Counted from the first letter of the stretch, positions 23,954 to 35,703 are shown. The stretch: DNA of 64,000 nt from Corinectria fuckeliana (GCA_019137255.1 WPDH01000148.1:1-64000); one strand, 5' to 3'. Notes: a model not told the origin generated them from the letters alone. Numbers and translations: made by a program.

Positions 23954-24763
23954 ATGGCCGACCAGCAGGAGTCAAACACGCTCGCCTCGACCTTCCCCAA
24001 CCCGCCGTCCTTCTGGAGGGACTTCACCGTCGACAACCTCGCCCGGTTTGAGGAGCTCAAGGCGTCGTACATTCAGCAGCATGGCGGAGACTCGGCGACG
24101 ACGCGAATCCCTGACCTGCCCGAGGAGCTCATCAACCTCCAGCCGCCGCTGGAACCGGCAGATGGGCGCTGGAGGGTCTTTGGTGACCAGTACATGGTAG
24201 GATGCCACCTTGCGGCTTAACTTCCATGAGTCGTCGTCCAACTTGACTGACCTGGTTTCCTCCCGCCGCAGCTCGATGACAAGCTTCCTACGCTGGAAGA
24301 ACAAGGCATCGCCAACCTGCCTTCGACAGCTCCGTCCGACTCCAGAGATGTCAAACACTTCGACCGCGCCCTCGAGCTCAAGCGCCTTGCCAAGTCCCTC
24401 CTCCTCAACTTCCTCGAACTCTCCGGTACCCTCTCTCGGAATGCTTCGCACGCCGAGGCCAAGGTCCAAGATCTGCGCACCCTCTTCATCAACTTCCACC
24501 ACATCCTCAACGAGTACCGCCCGCACCAGGCCCGCGAGTCGGCCATTGCCATGATGCAGGAGCACCTCGACCGCACGCGCACCGAGACCATGGCCATCCG
24601 GAACCAGGTGGACAAGGCGCGGCGCGTGCTGGATGGGCTGGGTAGCCTGCGCATTCCGGAAGTTCCTAAGGCGCTTGGCGAGGTGGACAATGGGGACTGG
24701 GAGGCGGCGGCGTTAGAGAGGGAGTCGGACGCTTGGGCTGCAACGGATGCCCTTTACGCCTAG
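23954..24763 (+). CDS. MED7: Mediator complex subunit 7
   Basis: Exons 23954-24196 and 24272-24763 with a 75-bp phase-0 intron (donor gtagga, branch-like ctgac, acceptor ccgcag) give 244 aa, close to other fungal Med7 proteins. The N-terminus has the hallmark PxPPxFWRDFT-type start (FPNPPSFWRDFTVDN) and a LQPPLEPADGRWRVFG segment, followed by LPTLEEQGIANL after the splice. The C-terminal half is helical: DRALELKRLAKSLLLNFLEL, then LRTLFINFHHILNEYRPHQA, then a coiled coil. Med7 pairs with Med21 and Med31 in the Mediator middle module and connects activators with RNA polymerase II in the nucleus. Confidence 0.93.
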
Positions 24764-25376
24764 GGCAACACGATGTGCATTCGCGCACAAAGGAGTTCAC
24801 CACAAGGACACATTGAAAATGCCACTAACGGCTACTTATACGATGGTTCCAAAACGCTCAAGCCCAAGGACTTTGGGCCTGGAATAGCGTTACGAAGTTA
24901 CCAGCTCTCGAGCTTACAGTAATCCCAATACACCAGAAACTAGTGCAGTAGTAGCTTCGATGGTGCAACAAGACTTGCGAGACGAGTCTCTGCCTCCAAG
25001 GCTACAGTATTGTGCACACCATATGATATGATTACGACGGCATCATGGAGACGATGCTCCTCAGACATTCATAGAACGCGCATGTTCAGTCTAGTAGGCT
25101 TCGATATAGCCTCTGGATGTTTTCAAAGCTATCCCAAATGTAATAGCCCTCGATAGCTGCCAGGGCATTGGCGTCTCTTAAATGACGGGCTCGCTCCTGG
25201 CACATGGAGCGTAGAAAAAAAATATAAGACGCACATGGCCCATTATTTACCACAAAATGCTTATGACACGCTCAATTCCATTGGCGCCCAGAAGCTACCG
25301 CTAAGGTGCTCCAGTCATGTCCGGGGATGTCCGTCCGCAACTCCAATCCTCTCATGACGCCCTCATGTCGTCATCT
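24764..25376. other. Intergenic, 3' flank of MED7
   Basis: About 600 bp with no supported gene. It holds the presumptive terminator of MED7 and the 3' flank of the small Cys-rich frame at 25377-25547. Confidence 0.45.
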
Positions 25377-25547
25377 CTACAGAATGGTGCAAGGGATGCA
25401 ACAACACTCGTAGTCGCCGCACTCGATGCAGCGGGTCCTGCCGCCGGTGGCCTCGGCCGGTTTGACGATGCTCTCGGCGATGGACGTGGCGGCGCTGCCG
25501 GGGCCGTTGTGGTTGACGAGGCTGGAGTGGGAGGATCCGCAGGCCAT
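25377..25547 (-). CDS. Small Cys-rich peptide, 56 aa
   Basis: A short intact frame starting at the ATG at 25547 and ending in TAG at 25377-25379. The peptide starts MACGSSHSSLVNHNGPGSAA and ends with six clustered cysteines, RTRCIECGDYECCCIPC followed by TIL. Codons are strongly C/G-ending (CTC, AAC, GGC, GCC, ATC), like neighbouring real genes and unlike the surrounding AT-richer intergenic DNA. There is no signal peptide or membrane segment. The CxxC...CCCxxC tail could bind metal or be lipidated, which is inference. Family not recognised. It lies alone between the convergent MED7 and BYE1 genes and is too short for default gene finders. Confidence 0.55.
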   Translation of the reverse strand: MACGSSHSSLVNHNGPGSAATSIAESIVKPAEATGGRTRCIECGDYECCCIPCTIL

Positions 25548-26548
25548 TGTTGCTGAGGTGTTGGTGGATGGATGCTGTGTTGGTGAGCCTTTGGCCGCCA
25601 GATGGATTTACTGGGCGGTGTGGAATGACATACCTAGAGGCTTAATAGGCGCTCACTACGGAGAGGGATAGAGTTCCTATGTAGGTGGTGATGAGTTTGG
25701 CAGAAGATGGAGGAGTCAAGTTTGGAACAACGGCACTGACGTCTAGATTAATCTACAGGTACTATGTAATGGAAGGGTAGACTAGCCGTACCGGGAGGTA
25801 AACAACAAGCTGCGCTTTGGGCTTGAGTTTCCTAAGTTTCGGCTGCGTCACCAATGTGGGGGTGCATGTCCGCTTCATTTATGCCCATTGTGGCACAGCC
25901 GCGGCCGCCGCACTAAATATAACGTATCTATTTCATACCTGTGTACCCAAGTTAGGTAGGTTGGCACTATCTAAGCCTCGTTGTTACGAACGAAGAGGCG
26001 CAGGATGGCGATTTGATCGAGAGGAAAGCAAAGACGGAGGAGGGAAATGAGAGGTCCGCGGCTACGCGCAGAGCTGAGTGGTCGGCGAATGAGAGCGAGG
26101 TTCCGGCATTGTGAATGAGAGCAATGCCGATGATTGATAGTGTACTCGCAGCAATAGTATCTACACGAATAAGAGGACAGATTGTACCCAGTTGTACGAA
26201 TAGTTGCCTGATTCGATTGTAGCTGTGGCTTGATCTTGACCTTGATCTTCAACTCCAGCTTGACCTGCCATCGTCGTAACTAACCTCAAGTCGACAGGCT
26301 TACACACAAAGCCCTGTCCACCAAAGAGCAAAAATAAGTATTCCCTCCAGCCGCCTAAAGCCAGCCGCCAGTCCGAAGAATGGCCTTGGCATCCATTCGC
26401 TGCCTCGTTCCAAACTCTGCTTACGTCATCATAATAAATCAAATCCAAACACACTCGCTCGTCATGACGACAAAGGCGTCGAGATACCTAGCAAGAGCTG
26501 GAAGCACCACAGAGTGCATGCAACCCGCAACACTCTTCCGCCTCATTA
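25548..26548. other. Intergenic, 5' flank of Cys-rich peptide and 3' flank of BYE1
   Basis: About 1 kb with no supported gene. It includes the presumptive promoter of the 56-aa peptide (read leftward) and the polyadenylation region of BYE1. Confidence 0.45.
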
Positions 26549-29291
26549 CTATGCCCGTCTCGCTTCCGCCGCCTTCTTCTCCGCGCCTTCCTTCTCTAGT
26601 AGAGAACCTAGAAGCGTTAGATCCTCCCTCGCTCGGGGGTCCAGCTCGCAGAAACCCTTGATCACCTCCCACTCCTTACGTGACATCCGGAACGCCTGTG
26701 GGAGGAGGAATTGCACAGTCGGGGCACTAATTAGGGGACCCAGCACCTCCTGTGCTATGACCTCTCCGGCCTGTTGCGCCTGAAACTTCTGCGCATCCGA
26801 CATTTGTCCCGGTGCCACGGTCGGTACGGGAGGTGCTGCCGGCGCTGCTGCTTGGGGTCGGGTGTGGGGAGGCTGCGGGATCGGGACCGGCGTCAGCGAC
26901 TGCAGATGACCGGGGAACGGCTGCTGCTGTGCCGGGAACACTCCCTGAGGCGCCTGGGGCGTTGCTGGCGAGAAAGATGGCCCGGATACCGACGCCGTTG
27001 AGTTGCTGCGATGCCCGTAGCCTGTCGGCGTTGGCGTCCCCGGGCTATTCGACTCTGGCTGCGCCGTCGAGGCCGAATCCTTCACCTGCTTCAGTTGCTC
27101 TGGGTCGTTGCGGTAGACGAAGACAGCAAGAAGCATTGGCTCGCTCCGACTCTTGGGGATCTTGTTATCCACCAGATTCAGCATAAACTCGGGGTAGTTG
27201 TCCTCCCCAGACGGCACCGGCACGAGATATGTGTCCCGCACATTGCCGACAACCTTGTCGCCCACTACACCGTACCGTTTCTTACTAACAAAGTAGTCGA
27301 TGAGGGCGTTGAACTCAGCATGTGCTGCCGGTGCCACTGGGGTGATGTCGATGACGATGATATCCGTCAGGCTGCTGTACCGCAGACTGCAAAGATATTC
27401 AATTGCGCTTTGCTGAGTGATGCGGCCGGCCACCGTCATCCGCTTGGGGATGAGTTTGGACCACGGGCCAGCCGCCACAAAGTTGGCGCCTCCAATGTGC
27501 TTGGCCGTAGCCGGGAAGTCTGCGATAGAGCTCATCACCAGCGAGCCGCGCCATACCACGTCCGGGTCTTGCGTTTCCTCTGTTGGTGAGTAAGGTGGTG
27601 ACTCGTTCTCGTCTTCGAGCATGCGGTCCACATCGGCATCTACGCCGGGCCCATTCGACAAGCCCACGGGGGCCGACGGCCGACGGCGCTGCGTGTCTAT
27701 CGGAGATTTGACGCTTGAGAAGACCTTGGTGATGTCAAAGTTAGGGTTGCTTGGCGAGTGCTGTCCGTCGCTATGCTGCGCCGGGTGTGAGGCGAGGTCC
27801 ACTTGGTCTCCTCCCGATGGCTCGTTCTTGACTGTCGCCGACCGGCGCGGCGCGGTTGCTAGAGGAGGAGCATCGCTGTTCAAGAATCCCTCGTCCTCCA
27901 CGACCTCCTCGCCCTTGTGTGTCCGCCGGACGCGTGGTCCAGTCTCCGAGGTGTACAATATGGACTGCTTTTCGGCCTTGGCCTTCATCTCGGCCGTTTG
28001 CTTCTGCATCTCTGACGAGGCAAGCTGTTCCGACGTCATAACAGCCAGGGCGGATGGCGACATGGTCCCTCCCACAAGTGCGCTACACAGTTCCGGGTTG
28101 TTTTTGAGATTGAAACTCAGAGTCTTGATCTGCTGGTTATACTCCTTTTGCCCCTTAGTCGCAGGGTGCGTGTCAAAGACGGCGCGCTCAATTTGAAGAG
28201 AGTACGACTCTGAAATGGACTCGATGGTGGTGCCCTCGTCCAGTTCCAGGTCGTCCTGCTTCTGCATTGTTCCTAGCACGTGGCTAATAGATTTGATAAG
28301 AGCCTTCGCTGGTCCCATCCGTTCCTTGGCTAGGTCTGTTACTGACTTGGCAAGGTCTGGGTGTGGTGTGTAGCTGGCCGGCACTGGAACCGACTCGTTC
28401 TCTGATACGCGTCGCATCTTAAGGGTCTGAATAATTTCAATTAGTACTTGCGCGTAAGGCAAATCCATCATAAGGAAGCAAACATACCTTGCCCTCGTTG
28501 TCGTGAGAATCCTCGCGAGACTTCCGCTTCCCTGGTTTCGTGGCGGGTTCCTTCTTTTCCTTGCTAGTATCGGGCGCTGGCGAAGGCTTGGCCTTGGTAG
28601 CGGCAGGCTTGTCGAGCTCATCCTTGGGGTCGCTGTTTCGCTTCCCTTTACCTCTTCTGCCACCCTTCTTCTTCTTCTTCTCAGCCTCCTCCTCGTGGGT
28701 CTTCCGTCTAGCCTCCCAGGGCTTCTCACCCTTGGCGATGCCTTCGAGAAGCACCTTGTGATCATTAGGCCGGCATTGCTCACACCAGTAATGCTCTGGT
28801 ATCTCGTCGTCGAACGAGCTTACGCCGACGCAGACATTGTGTTGCCATGCGCCGCACGTTTCGCAGGCGATCCAGGCCTCGCCTGAGTCCTCGTCCTGTT
28901 CTGTTGCGCCGCAGACGCAGCGGATTATTTCCTCTTCTTGGTCGTCCTCCTGGTCCTGTTCTTGTTCCTGTCCCTGTTCCTGGTCCTTCTCTTGTCCCTG
29001 CTCTTGTTCTTGTTCCTGTTCGGATTCTTGCTCCTTGGCTTTTTTGGTCTTCTTGGTCTGTCGTCGCTTTGGTGCGGCCGCCGGCTCAAGTTCGTCAAAC
29101 GACTTTGTGTGCTGGCCCTTGGTGGCTCGCACTGATCGTCGCGGTTCGGCTTCTCCTGCATGAAATATGTCAGTCCGAGTTCGATCTGACTCGTGGTCGT
29201 CCTCCTGACATGCGCGACCGCGGGGCGTGTAGCTAACTACACACTGCGCATATTGAGCCGGCATAGAGGGTGTTTGTCGCTTACCAGACAT
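26549..29291 (-). CDS. BYE1: Bye1-like transcription factor (PHD-TFS2M-SPOC)
   Basis: Three exons on the minus strand: 29285-29291 (7 nt, ATG TCT G), 28488-29155, and 26549-28426. The introns are 29156-29284 (donor gtaagc, acceptor atgcag) and 28427-28487 (donor gtatgt, acceptor attcag). The joined frame is 850 aa and begins MSGEAEPRRSVRATKGQHTK, the conserved family start. A Gln/Glu-repeat segment (44-76) precedes a PHD finger (about 82-130: CVCG, CETC, H108, CEQC). A TFIIS central (TFS2M) domain follows at about 250-370, and a SPOC domain at about 520-680 (VVWRGSLVMSSIADF). The C-terminal third is Pro/Gln-rich. Yeast Bye1 binds H3K4me3 and RNA polymerase II during early elongation. Reading without the first splice gives a plausible-looking but wrong N-terminus. 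Confidence 0.9.
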
Positions 29292-30495
29292 GATGGTGGT
29301 GTATAACGTGTATGTGAAAGCGCTGCTCTAGATTTGGCAGAACGCGTAGCAGATATCGACGTTGTGGGCGGCGAAGCTGTTGCTTTGGGCAGAAGTGACG
29401 TCTACTGTTGCAGCGGAGCGCGAGATGGCCTGTCTAGGCAGACAAACATTGGGATATTTACGTGGTAGACAACTCTAGAGGTCACGACTAGTTCACGGCG
29501 CGCCCTCCCAGCCAAAATTCGCGTGGATGCTTCCTCCACCGTTCTTTTCCTGGCGAGAGTGTTAAGGGCAAACGATGCCGCTGGTGCCGGTGCCGCCGAG
29601 TGTGCGATTATTGTCGCGGGGCTTGGACAACGTGCGTAAGCTACCAGCAAACAACGCAAGACGATAGTTGTGGTTAAGGTGGCTGGATGCGGTTCGTGGT
29701 GCTGGGGACGAGTTCAAGCAGGTGGGGGCGATAAATGGCGTCGCGTGCGCTTCCCACAGCGAAAGACCCGGTTGAATAGTGACGTCTAACGTCAGCCCAG
29801 AGCAATCACAGTGTTGATGTAACGATTCCTGCACGGGAGCAAGAAAATATCTGTTGTTGTGGGGCAGGGTGATTCGCGACAAAAAAAAAAGGCGCTGGAC
29901 GATTGGGTTGTATTGGCGTTGGCGGCGATGATGTGAGGAGGAGGTTTGCGATAGCACAGGAAGCTTGAAGAGATGACGAAAACTTCGGCACTACGAGTGC
30001 CTTCCAACAGCAGGAGCATCTGGGGATTGGCGGCAACCCAGCCAGCGATAATTGCCAGTCCCCGCACGGACCAAGTTTTTTTATCTGGTACTTCGTACTA
30101 CTGTATTAGTAAGTAAAGTACTACTAGTAAGTACCTAGTAATGAATTCAACTCGGGGTGCGGAGTAACCACGGGTGAATAGAAGGCTAAGCCCCGCTCCC
30201 TTCAGCCTTTAAGTTGTCATGTTACTAGTAGCCTCGCGTACTAGATCGGTACGTAGCTTTCTTCCAACCTCAGGTATCCATTCCGCCGCCTAGCACAAAC
30301 GAGCCAGCGACGAGAGCTAACGCGGCGCGGCTGTGCCTGGAGCTCAGTTGCAACGACGTAACGAATCTCGACCCATAACCTCCATCTCATTCCACCGCAG
30401 CAGCTCCCCTCCACCCTTCACGATCCTTAAGCCTTCGCCCCGAGCTTGCTGTTCCATCACACGGCCGCTTCCCTTTTCAAACTCCCGACTTCGCC
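29292..30495. promoter_or_regulatory. Divergent promoter, BYE1 / proteasome alpha-3
   Basis: 1.2 kb between two divergent housekeeping genes. It has an A11 tract near 29880 and a CT-rich leader just before 30496. Small frames on both strands show no domains. Confidence 0.5.
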
Positions 30496-31446
30496 ATGTC
30501 TCGCCGCTACGATTCCCGAGTGCGTGTGCCCCCCACAGCTCCTCCGGCTCCCAAGCATCGGCACGAGAGCTCCCCCGCTGACCGCTTCCATAGACAACCA
30601 TCTTCTCACCAGAGGGCCGCCTGTACCAGGTTGAGTATGCCTTAGAAGCCATTTCCCACGCTGGTACCGCCATTGGCATCCTGGCCAAGGATGGCATCGT
30701 CCTGGCCGCCGAGCGAAAGGTCACTTCGAAGCTGCTGGAGCAGGATACTTCGGCAGAGAAGCTCTACATCCTCAACGAGTGCGCCGCACCCGAATTTAAT
30801 ATCATGAAATGACTCGATGTGCACCCGCTGACAGCCTCTTAGCAACATGATATGCGCTGTCGCAGGCATGACCGCCGACGCCAACATCCTCATCAACTAC
30901 GCCCGACAAGCAGCCCAGCGCTACCTTCTCACATACAACGAAGACATCCCCTGCGAGCAGCTCGTTCGCCGGCTCTGCGATCTCAAGCAAGGCTACACTC
31001 AGCACGGCGGTCTCCGACCTTTCGGTGTCTCCTTCATCTACGCCGGCTGGGACCCTCGGAGACAGTTCCAGCTCTACCTCAGCAACCCCTCAGGCAACTA
31101 TGGCGGTTGGAAGGCCACGAGCGCTGGAGCCAACAACGCAAGCGCGCAGAGCTTGTTGAAGCAGGACTACAAGGAGGATTGTACACTCGAGGAGGCTTGC
31201 GGCATGGCCGTCAAGGTCCTGAGCAAGACCATGGACTCAACCAAGTTGAGCAGTGAGAAAAGTATGTCCCCTCCCCACCCCTGCCATGATGGATATCTAG
31301 CTAATCCTGCGGCTACAGTTGAGTTCGCGACGGTGGGACAGACCGAGGACGGCAAGATCTACCACCGGCTGTGGAGCGCCGACGAGATTACGGCGCTGCT
31401 AAAGGAGCATGACCTAGCCAAGGCTGAGGAAGCGGAGGACAAGTAG
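30496..31446 (+). CDS. PRE9: 20S proteasome subunit alpha type-3 (PSMA4/Pre9)
   Basis: Four exons: 30496-30519, 30594-30778, 30843-31261 and 31319-31446. The introns are 74, 64 and 57 bp (donors gtgcgt, gtgcgc and gtatgt), and all junctions restore the family sequence (SRTTIF, ILNDNMIC, SEKIEF). The product is 251 aa. It opens [20 protein letters not shown], the alpha-subunit N-terminal signature that forms the gate of the 20S core, and has YNEDIP, RRLCDLKQGYTQHGGLRPFG and the NPSGNYGGWKA block typical of the Pre9/PSMA4 group. Alpha subunits are catalytically inactive and build the outer rings of the proteasome. It is convergent with the lipid phosphatase, 243 bp apart. Confidence 0.95.
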
Positions 31447-31689
31447 AGACGATAGATTTTTCTGATAGATGGAGGGGGACCCGGGCTGTTCACCATTGCC
31501 CCTGTAACAATAATATCATGGAATGACCAACTGTCTAGCTCAGCGCAGCTTCACCCCGAGAGCGTTTCCACTAATTACGATACGACACAGCACAGTACCT
31601 ACAGCTCGCCCTGGTGCAATCTCTGGTCCCCAACTCTAACCGTTCAATCCGACTTGCACCACGAGGGTTACCATGCCTAATCTCCGATA

Positions 31690-32824
31690 TCAGCGTCGTA
31701 TATCTCTCATTTCGTCCATCTCAAACCCTACATCTGCGCCTGCCCTAGCTTCTTCTTCGTCCGTGACTCGCTGCCAGCCCGGCTGTGTGTCCGTTCCCGG
31801 CCGCGGATATGGCTCGTCGCATTGTTGGCTGGAGAGGCGCGGCCAGTGTCTTCGGTAGCTCCAGTAGGCCACGGTCATGCCCAAGACAGACCCGACACAG
31901 ACATCATAGACATCATGCCTGTAGTCCTCGCAGCGAGAGATGGCAATCATGGCAGCGCCGATGAGCGGGAACAAGCACAGAAGCGCGCGGCTCAGATCTC
32001 GCCCACCTGCCGCATACCGGAATACGTGCAGCTGACCAGCCAGAAAGAGGCTGAGGAATCCCAGACCGGCGAAGGAGAAGGATGAGTGGCCGGAAGGAAA
32101 GGAGCGCCAGCCGTCCTGCAAGGTGTGGCTGTCGGGCGCCGTGCAGACGTCGATGGTGACGAGGGTGTTAGCCAGGGTTCCCGGGGCCGGCTTGCAGCGG
32201 TCCAGCAGGTCCGGACGAGGCCGGCCAACGGCGTTTTTAATGATGTCAGTGAGGAAGGTTGTGAGGACGACAGAGATTGCAAAGGAGAGGTAGGTGACTT
32301 CGTGCTTGGCTGCCGAAGAACGTGCCCAGATGTTATAAGCGATGAGGACGCCGAGCGGGACAAAGAGGGCGTAAACGAAGTTCATGACTGTTTGATGGTG
32401 AGAGATTTTCTAGTAGATGGAGGCCGCAGAGTGAAGAGGCCTCAGAGCTGGGCAGACGTACGAACAGAGACGCGCTCGTGGAGGGCATGAGGATACGAGA
32501 TGGCGAGGTCATTGACGAAGAACATCCGGTGGAACGGCGTAATTAATAGGACTATCTGTACCGAGGCGAGAGAAAAGCCAAGGTCAGAGAGAATGAAGTC
32601 CGATAAGGGCACTTGGAGAACGCAGCCTTACCAAAATCCATCCGCATAGCAGCACCAGGAAGCCCACATAGTCGGGCGCGTGTGTCGTCTACGTCGGCGT
32701 CAACTTCAATCATGCACGCCTCAACAGGGCGGACGATGACGAGTCCAGGCTAACAGACCTTCCAATATCGCTTCAAGAACGAGACGGGCCCACCGGCCGC
32801 GGCGCCACTATGTGCAGGAGCCAT
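31690..32824 (-). CDS. DPP1: Diacylglycerol pyrophosphate phosphatase (PAP2 family)
   Basis: Four minus-strand exons: 32759-32824, 32632-32688, 32462-32555 and 31690-32387. The introns are 70, 76 and 74 bp (donors gtctgt, gtaagg and gtacgt). The total is 304 aa. The protein starts MAPAHSGAAAGGPVSFLKRY, crosses into the first membrane helix (DYVGFLVLLCGWILIVLLIT) and has about six hydrophobic segments. All three PAP2 phosphatase motifs are present: KNAVGRPRP (KX6RP), FPSGHSS (PSGH) and SRCEDYRHDVYD (SRX5HX3D). Yeast Dpp1/Lpp1 dephosphorylate diacylglycerol pyrophosphate and phosphatidate in vacuole and Golgi membranes. The first intron uses a weaker gtctgt donor, so the exon 1 boundary is the least certain part. 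It is divergent from the WW/FF gene. Confidence 0.88.
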
Positions 32825-33412
32825 GAATGAGACGAGGCTGGAGGTGAGATGATGCTTTGGAGCGAGTTGGGGTCTCGCGTGACATCGAGTGAGCGGTTGG
32901 TGACTTAAGTCGACTCAGGGTCCCGGGATGTTGTTATCTAGGGAGTCAGTGTCTCAGGAATGAGCTTGTTGGGTCATCGGTGTCGCATCTAACGTTATGT
33001 CGTCCGGACAGGCTGGTAGCATTGATTAATCTGGAGCCTAGTCTTAGACGAGTTGTGCTCAATGACACGTTGGTAGTTGTTGAAATCTGTCTGTCGGGGT
33101 CGGGAATGCCGTTTTCTGAGTGGTCGATTTGGCCCGTGCGGTCGATCGCTGTTCTTGCCGCTGGGACCGTAGCTAAGCTAAGGTACCTATTTCTGACGGT
33201 GTATCTAGGGTAAGCCCATTGCCCCGCCAGAAATTGGTCCATGCTTCAACATTTTATCTAACAGGCTTCCTAGCTCTAACTCCGACGCCAACATCGTCAC
33301 TTAAAAATACAAGCAAAATCGTCTGGCGCATCTTTCCGCCTACGTTGCCGCTTAAAAAGAAAAAATACAGCCCCTGTTGGCTACACTAATGTGATAGCTC
33401 GCACATCCCAAG
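32825..33412. promoter_or_regulatory. Divergent promoter, DPP1 / WW-FF factor
   Basis: 588 bp between outward genes. Purine-rich (TTAAAAAGAAAAAATAC) shortly before 33413. No other gene seen. Confidence 0.5.
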
Positions 33413-35140
33413 ATGCTCAAATCCTCGCACAAGCCCTCCGCGGCGGCCGTGGCGCCGTTGCCTCCAGGATGGAGCGAGCACATGGCTCCGACCGGCCACA
33501 CATACTACTACCACGCCGAGAGCAAAGAGTCAACCTACAAGCGACCCGGGGTCGAGCCCCAACCCGCGTTCCAACATCCTTACGCTGCAGCTCCCGCATT
33601 CTCTCCCTATGGCGCTGTGCCGTCACTCGCCGACCCCAATGTCGCCAATGCCTACATGGCCCAGATCAATGCCGCTCAGCAACAACCCCAGAGCCAGCAC
33701 ACGCGCGGCGGCCATGGTGGAGGTCGTGGCGGATACGAGGGCCGACCGAAATCCGCGCCCGTCGATAAGCCAAGGAGGAAAGAGGCGATTCCGGGCTGCG
33801 AGCCGTGGCTCCTGGTCTACACCAAGTACTCGCGACGATTTGTCTATAACCCCGAAAAGAAAACAAGTTACTGGCGCATTCCGGAGAAGTTGATGCCTGT
33901 TATCTTGGAACTGGACAAGGCGCGCATTCGTGCAAAGGCAACCGGAGGCTCAGAGACAACGGACGAAGCGCAGAAGCTAGAACGACAACCATCCGGCCCT
34001 CCGACCGTCGCCGCCCGTCCACCCTGCGCACCCAGCCCTCTTAATGCCGGCCAAGAAGACGACAGTGAATACGAGGAAGTCGAAGTTACCGATGATGAGG
34101 CAGAAGGCGACGAAGATGAGGGACACCCATATAAACGACAACGAACCGCAGATCCTGACGTTGAAGAGGACGAGGCGATAGAATTCACCGAGGCCGACAT
34201 AGCCATGCAGCTACAGGCAATGGGCGAGGACTACGGCCTGGACCCCGGAGAGTATGACGACGGAAACGCCGAGAACTGGCCTGAAGGCGCCGAGGGTGTG
34301 CCCTTCTCGGAAGACGACGCCAAGTACCTTTTCAAGGATCTCCTCAACGACTTCAACATCAATCCCTACAGCCCCTGGGATAAACTTCTGGAGGAAGGTA
34401 AGGTCATAGATGACCTGCGATATACAGCATTAGGGACAACCAAGGCGCGTAAAGAGTGCTGGGACGAGTGGTCGCGGGAGAAGATTGCGGAGCTACAAGA
34501 ACAGAGGGCGCGACAGGAGAAGAAGGACCCCAGGATCGCCTACATGGCTTTCCTACAGGAAAAAGCCAACCCAAAACTATACTGGCCTGAGTTCAAACGC
34601 AAGTACAGGAAGGAACCCTCTATGAAAGACCTACATCTGTCCGACAAGGATCGCGAGAAGGCGTATCGCGAGCATATCAATCGGCTAAAGATGCCGCAGT
34701 CTACGCTCAAGTCCGACCTCAGCGCACTACTAAAGGCTCAGCCCATCCACGTACTCAACAACAAGTCACTGTCAACTGGGCTCCCGACCCAGGTCCTCAT
34801 CGACGCCCGATACATATCCCTCGACCCCAAAGTACGCGACCCCCTACTAGAGGCCTACGTCAGCAGTCTAGGCCCGCCGCCTGAGGACCTTGATGCTATC
34901 AAGGATGACGAGGAGAGGATGAAGCAGCATGAGGCGCGTGAGAAGCGTGAGCGGGCGCTCGAGGAGAGGAACCGGGTGGTGGAGGAGCAGCGGAAGCAGC
35001 GTGAGAAGGGCGTGGCTGCGAGCAAGGCTAGGTTGAGGGAGGAAGAGAGGGAGTTGGAAATGGCGATGAGGGTAGGTAAGCAGGGACTGCAGAGCCAGCT
35101 GGCGAATATGAAGATGGATGAAAGAAAAGATGCTTCGTGA
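33413..35140 (+). CDS. WW/FF-domain pre-mRNA splicing factor (Urn1/TCERG1-like)
   Basis: A single uninterrupted frame of 575 aa. A WW domain lies at about residues 16-45 (LPPGWSEH..GHTYYYH..STYKRP), and a second, less canonical one at about 124-160 (EPWLLVYTKYSRRFVYNPEK, then TSYWRIPEKL). Gln/Gly-rich linkers follow the first. After an acidic region (about 220-260, EDDSEYEEVEVTDDEAEGDE) comes an FF domain at about 300-365 (AKYLFKDLLNDFNINPYSPW), a probable second FF-like helical repeat (about 378-430) and a long Arg/Glu coiled coil at the C-terminus. This matches Urn1 of budding yeast, Dre4 of fission yeast and the TCERG1/CA150 family, which couple RNA polymerase II and splicing through WW-proline and FF-phospho-CTD contacts. 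Nuclear location is inferred from family. Confidence 0.87.
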   Translation: MLKSSHKPSAAAVAPLPPGWSEHMAPTGHTYYYHAESKESTYKRPGVEPQPAFQHPYAAAPAFSPYGAVPSLADPNVANAYMAQINAAQQQPQSQHTRGGHGGGRGGYEGRPKSAPVDKPRRKEAIPGCEPWLLVYTKYSRRFVYNPEKKTSYWRIPEKLMPVILELDKARIRAKATGGSETTDEAQKLERQPSGPPTVAARPPCAPSPLNAGQEDDSEYEEVEVTDDEAEGDEDEGHPYKRQRTADPDVEEDEAIEFTEADIAMQLQAMGEDYGLDPGEYDDGNAENWPEGAEGVPFSEDDAKYLFKDLLNDFNINPYSPWDKLLEEGKVIDDLRYTALGTTKARKECWDEWSREKIAELQEQRARQEKKDPRIAYMAFLQEKANPKLYWPEFKRKYRKEPSMKDLHLSDKDREKAYREHINRLKMPQSTLKSDLSALLKAQPIHVLNNKSLSTGLPTQVLIDARYISLDPKVRDPLLEAYVSSLGPPPEDLDAIKDDEERMKQHEAREKRERALEERNRVVEEQRKQREKGVAASKARLREEERELEMAMRVGKQGLQSQLANMKMDERKDAS

Positions 35141-35703
35141 TGGCTTTAAGTCATGATTCATCTCGACTATAGCATTGCAGCGAGAGCGGCTGGAAATAAA
35201 ACATGTATATCTGTAGAATCATAGGAGCGAACGCAGTACTGTTTGTGAGCAACGGCATCCAGCTTACAGCCCATACATGAACGTTAACTTCTTCTTATCT
35301 GCATCTCTCCAGTCGTCCAGTCTCTCATTCTCAACCTCTGCCTCGGTCATCACATCCAACACGGCCTGCCTACTGACATTGCTCCGAGGAGAAATGAAAA
35401 CCTGGCCGTATCCCTGACGAAGACGCGAGCGAGAGTCGAAGGTTTAGTAGGGCCTTGACTGATAAGCACAGGGTATATATCCTTGGAAGAGCTCATGATC
35501 GCCGTCCATCCGCCCACGTTACTGAAGCGTGACCTCGTGTCAACGTTGCCTAATGCCCATTTAATCCTTGATGCACCCCCCCTGTAGGGCTATAAAGCTG
35601 ACCGTTGACGCATCCTAGACATGTATGATGAGGTACAAGCCAGGAATCCAGGATGGGCATGTTCCGCTGCCCATCTTCGTCCCAGCCGTAGAGCCAGAAA
35701 AAC
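35141..35703. other. Convergent 3' intergenic
   Basis: 563 bp between the converging WW/FF gene and the NUDIX/IF-2B gene. Frames here are short and without domains. Presumed terminators only. Confidence 0.5.

Noticed and set aside
28837..29236. Cys/Ser-rich frames opposite BYE1 exon 2
   Set aside because: Antisense shadow of the Gln/Glu repeat (CTG/TTC codons reversed).
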